Part shown: positions 63,299 through 64,000 of the stretch, one piece after another | Layout of the letters: each line of letters begins with the position of its first letter | Position numbering within the stretch: position 1 is the first letter of the stretch | DNA from: Dendrophyllia cribrosa | Lineage: Eukaryota; Cnidaria; Anthozoa; Scleractinia; Dendrophylliidae | NCBI GenBank assembly: GCA_024195265.1 | Contig: JAJLRJ010000002.1 | Location: forward strand, 2,187,388 to 2,251,387 | Direction: 5' to 3' | DNA: 64,000 nt | Program-made: the position numbers and the translations under genes | The notes under the pieces: model-generated | Databases searched by the model: none | The model's input: the letters and a program-made list of their open reading frames with translations, nothing else | What the model was told of the DNA's origin: nothing

Positions 63299-64000
63299 GT
63301 CAGTATACATTTTACTTTAACTTCGGATCTTTTTTTCTACTGCACATTTAACTTCGCACAAAAAGCTTGCTGTTTTTTGGGGGGTACGATAAGTACGTTT
63401 CCTGATATCTGTAAAAATGCTCAAAACGGTCATTACGTCAATTTCATACCTGTAAATAAACGATTTTGCATGAAGTGCTTAATAATATTATGATTACATA
63501 CTTATTTTAAGGCAACGAGGGGATATATGATTATTGCCCTAGGGCTCTCGGTTAATAAAAAAAATGACTGGCATATATTTTCCACATGGGCGAGGTTGAT
63601 ACGCGGATGAGTGTTATTCAAATGTTCGTTGTACATGCCCAAAAAAAATTAGATTCCGAAAGTGCCCTTTTGGGATTTCAACGTTGTATGCTCGTTTTTT
63701 GAAACGCCGATCGGCAACAGCCTTTTGTTCACTGGATGTGACGAAATGTCGATATCTGAGACACGAAATAAAAGAACAAAGATTCAGAATACACTTTGAG
63801 AATTTCACGTGGATGACACAAACATGTTTTCCTTTCTTCATTTTCACTTTGCTCTTCACTTCCTTATGGACGGACAATGTTAGGTTCGCAGGAAAAAATG
63901 TTAGAAACAAAAAACGGCTCACAGCTCACAGCTCATAACTCAAATACTGGACTCAAATAATGGAGTTTATTATCACTTTGTGCCACAAAAAGTGGGGAAA
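63299..64000. other. Intron to window end, no gene supported
   Basis: Open frames at 63614-63922 (minus) and 63684-63938 (plus) overlap each other and show no domain. No acceptor-exon pair with NIDO, AMOP or EGF content was recognised. Confidence 0.4.

Noticed and set aside
62930..63493. Single-exon 187-codon gene
   Set aside because: Only the part from 62948 to 63298 is NIDO-like and is bounded by a good acceptor and donor; the rest is intron.

Overview
The window is animal genomic DNA. Intron-rich coding sequence, phase 1-1 EGF exons, a non-LTR retrotransposon tail and many DNA transposons all point to a metazoan. The particular mix (long Ser-rich and EGF arrays, TTAA-flanked elements, a Polinton, a degraded DUF3504-type recombinase) suggests a cnidarian, probably an anthozoan such as a coral; that assignment is inference. 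No prokaryotic gene, rRNA, tRNA or CRISPR array was seen.

Host gene (plus strand, both ends outside the window). One large gene for an extracellular protein runs through the window. It has 17 single EGF exons of 114 nt, two 768-nt composite exons (EGF, Ser-rich stretch, EGF), one 3375-nt exon of 27 Ser-rich repeat units, and two exons of a NIDO domain at 62171-63298. The layout resembles the mucin-4/SNED1 type. The EGF exons lie in tandem blocks. Named by position, exons B to I (6.8-19.8 kb) form one block, F to I are repeated as J to M (23.5-26.3 kb), and B to G are repeated as N to S (28.3-38.5 kb). Exon A (3.2 kb) is an I-type exon left from a preceding block. Introns between them hold 'ghost' cassettes from which the EGF exon has been deleted.

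Transposons in the introns. There are several TIR elements flanked by TTAA (3535-5440, 12385-15412, 15991-16693, 20611-22767, 30458-35471 with 31816-33821 nested in it, 36050-36754), a 3.45-kb foldback element (8916-12365), a Harbinger-like MITE (20110-20272), two LINE tails with (ATT)n ends, hairpin elements, and a dead DUF3504/Crypton-like recombinase (60250-61082). Because paralogous introns are present, empty sites can be read directly for many insertions.

Polinton/Maverick (38611-56150, 17,540 bp). It begins AGTAGTTAAG, ends CTTAACTACT and is flanked by the 6-bp duplication AGATTG; two paralogous introns carry the empty site. It encodes a VLTF3-like factor, a two-TM protein, an unknown protein, a collagen-like fibre protein, the packaging ATPase, a PPxY protein, the penton protein, a basic core-like protein, the major capsid protein, an adenain-type protease fused to a minor capsid-like region, a phospholipase A2 protein, an RVE integrase with chromodomain, a coiled-coil protein, an AT-hook/zinc-finger protein and a protein-primed DNA polymerase B. 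The polymerase, major capsid and phospholipase genes are broken and the integrase has lost an ATG, so this copy looks non-autonomous. Its regulatory DNA is unusual: four copies of a palindrome made of two head-to-head CSL (RBP-J)-like sites, four 12-bp iterons in a divergent promoter, two classes of start-codon-proximal A/T motif, and a 73-nt hairpin at each end.
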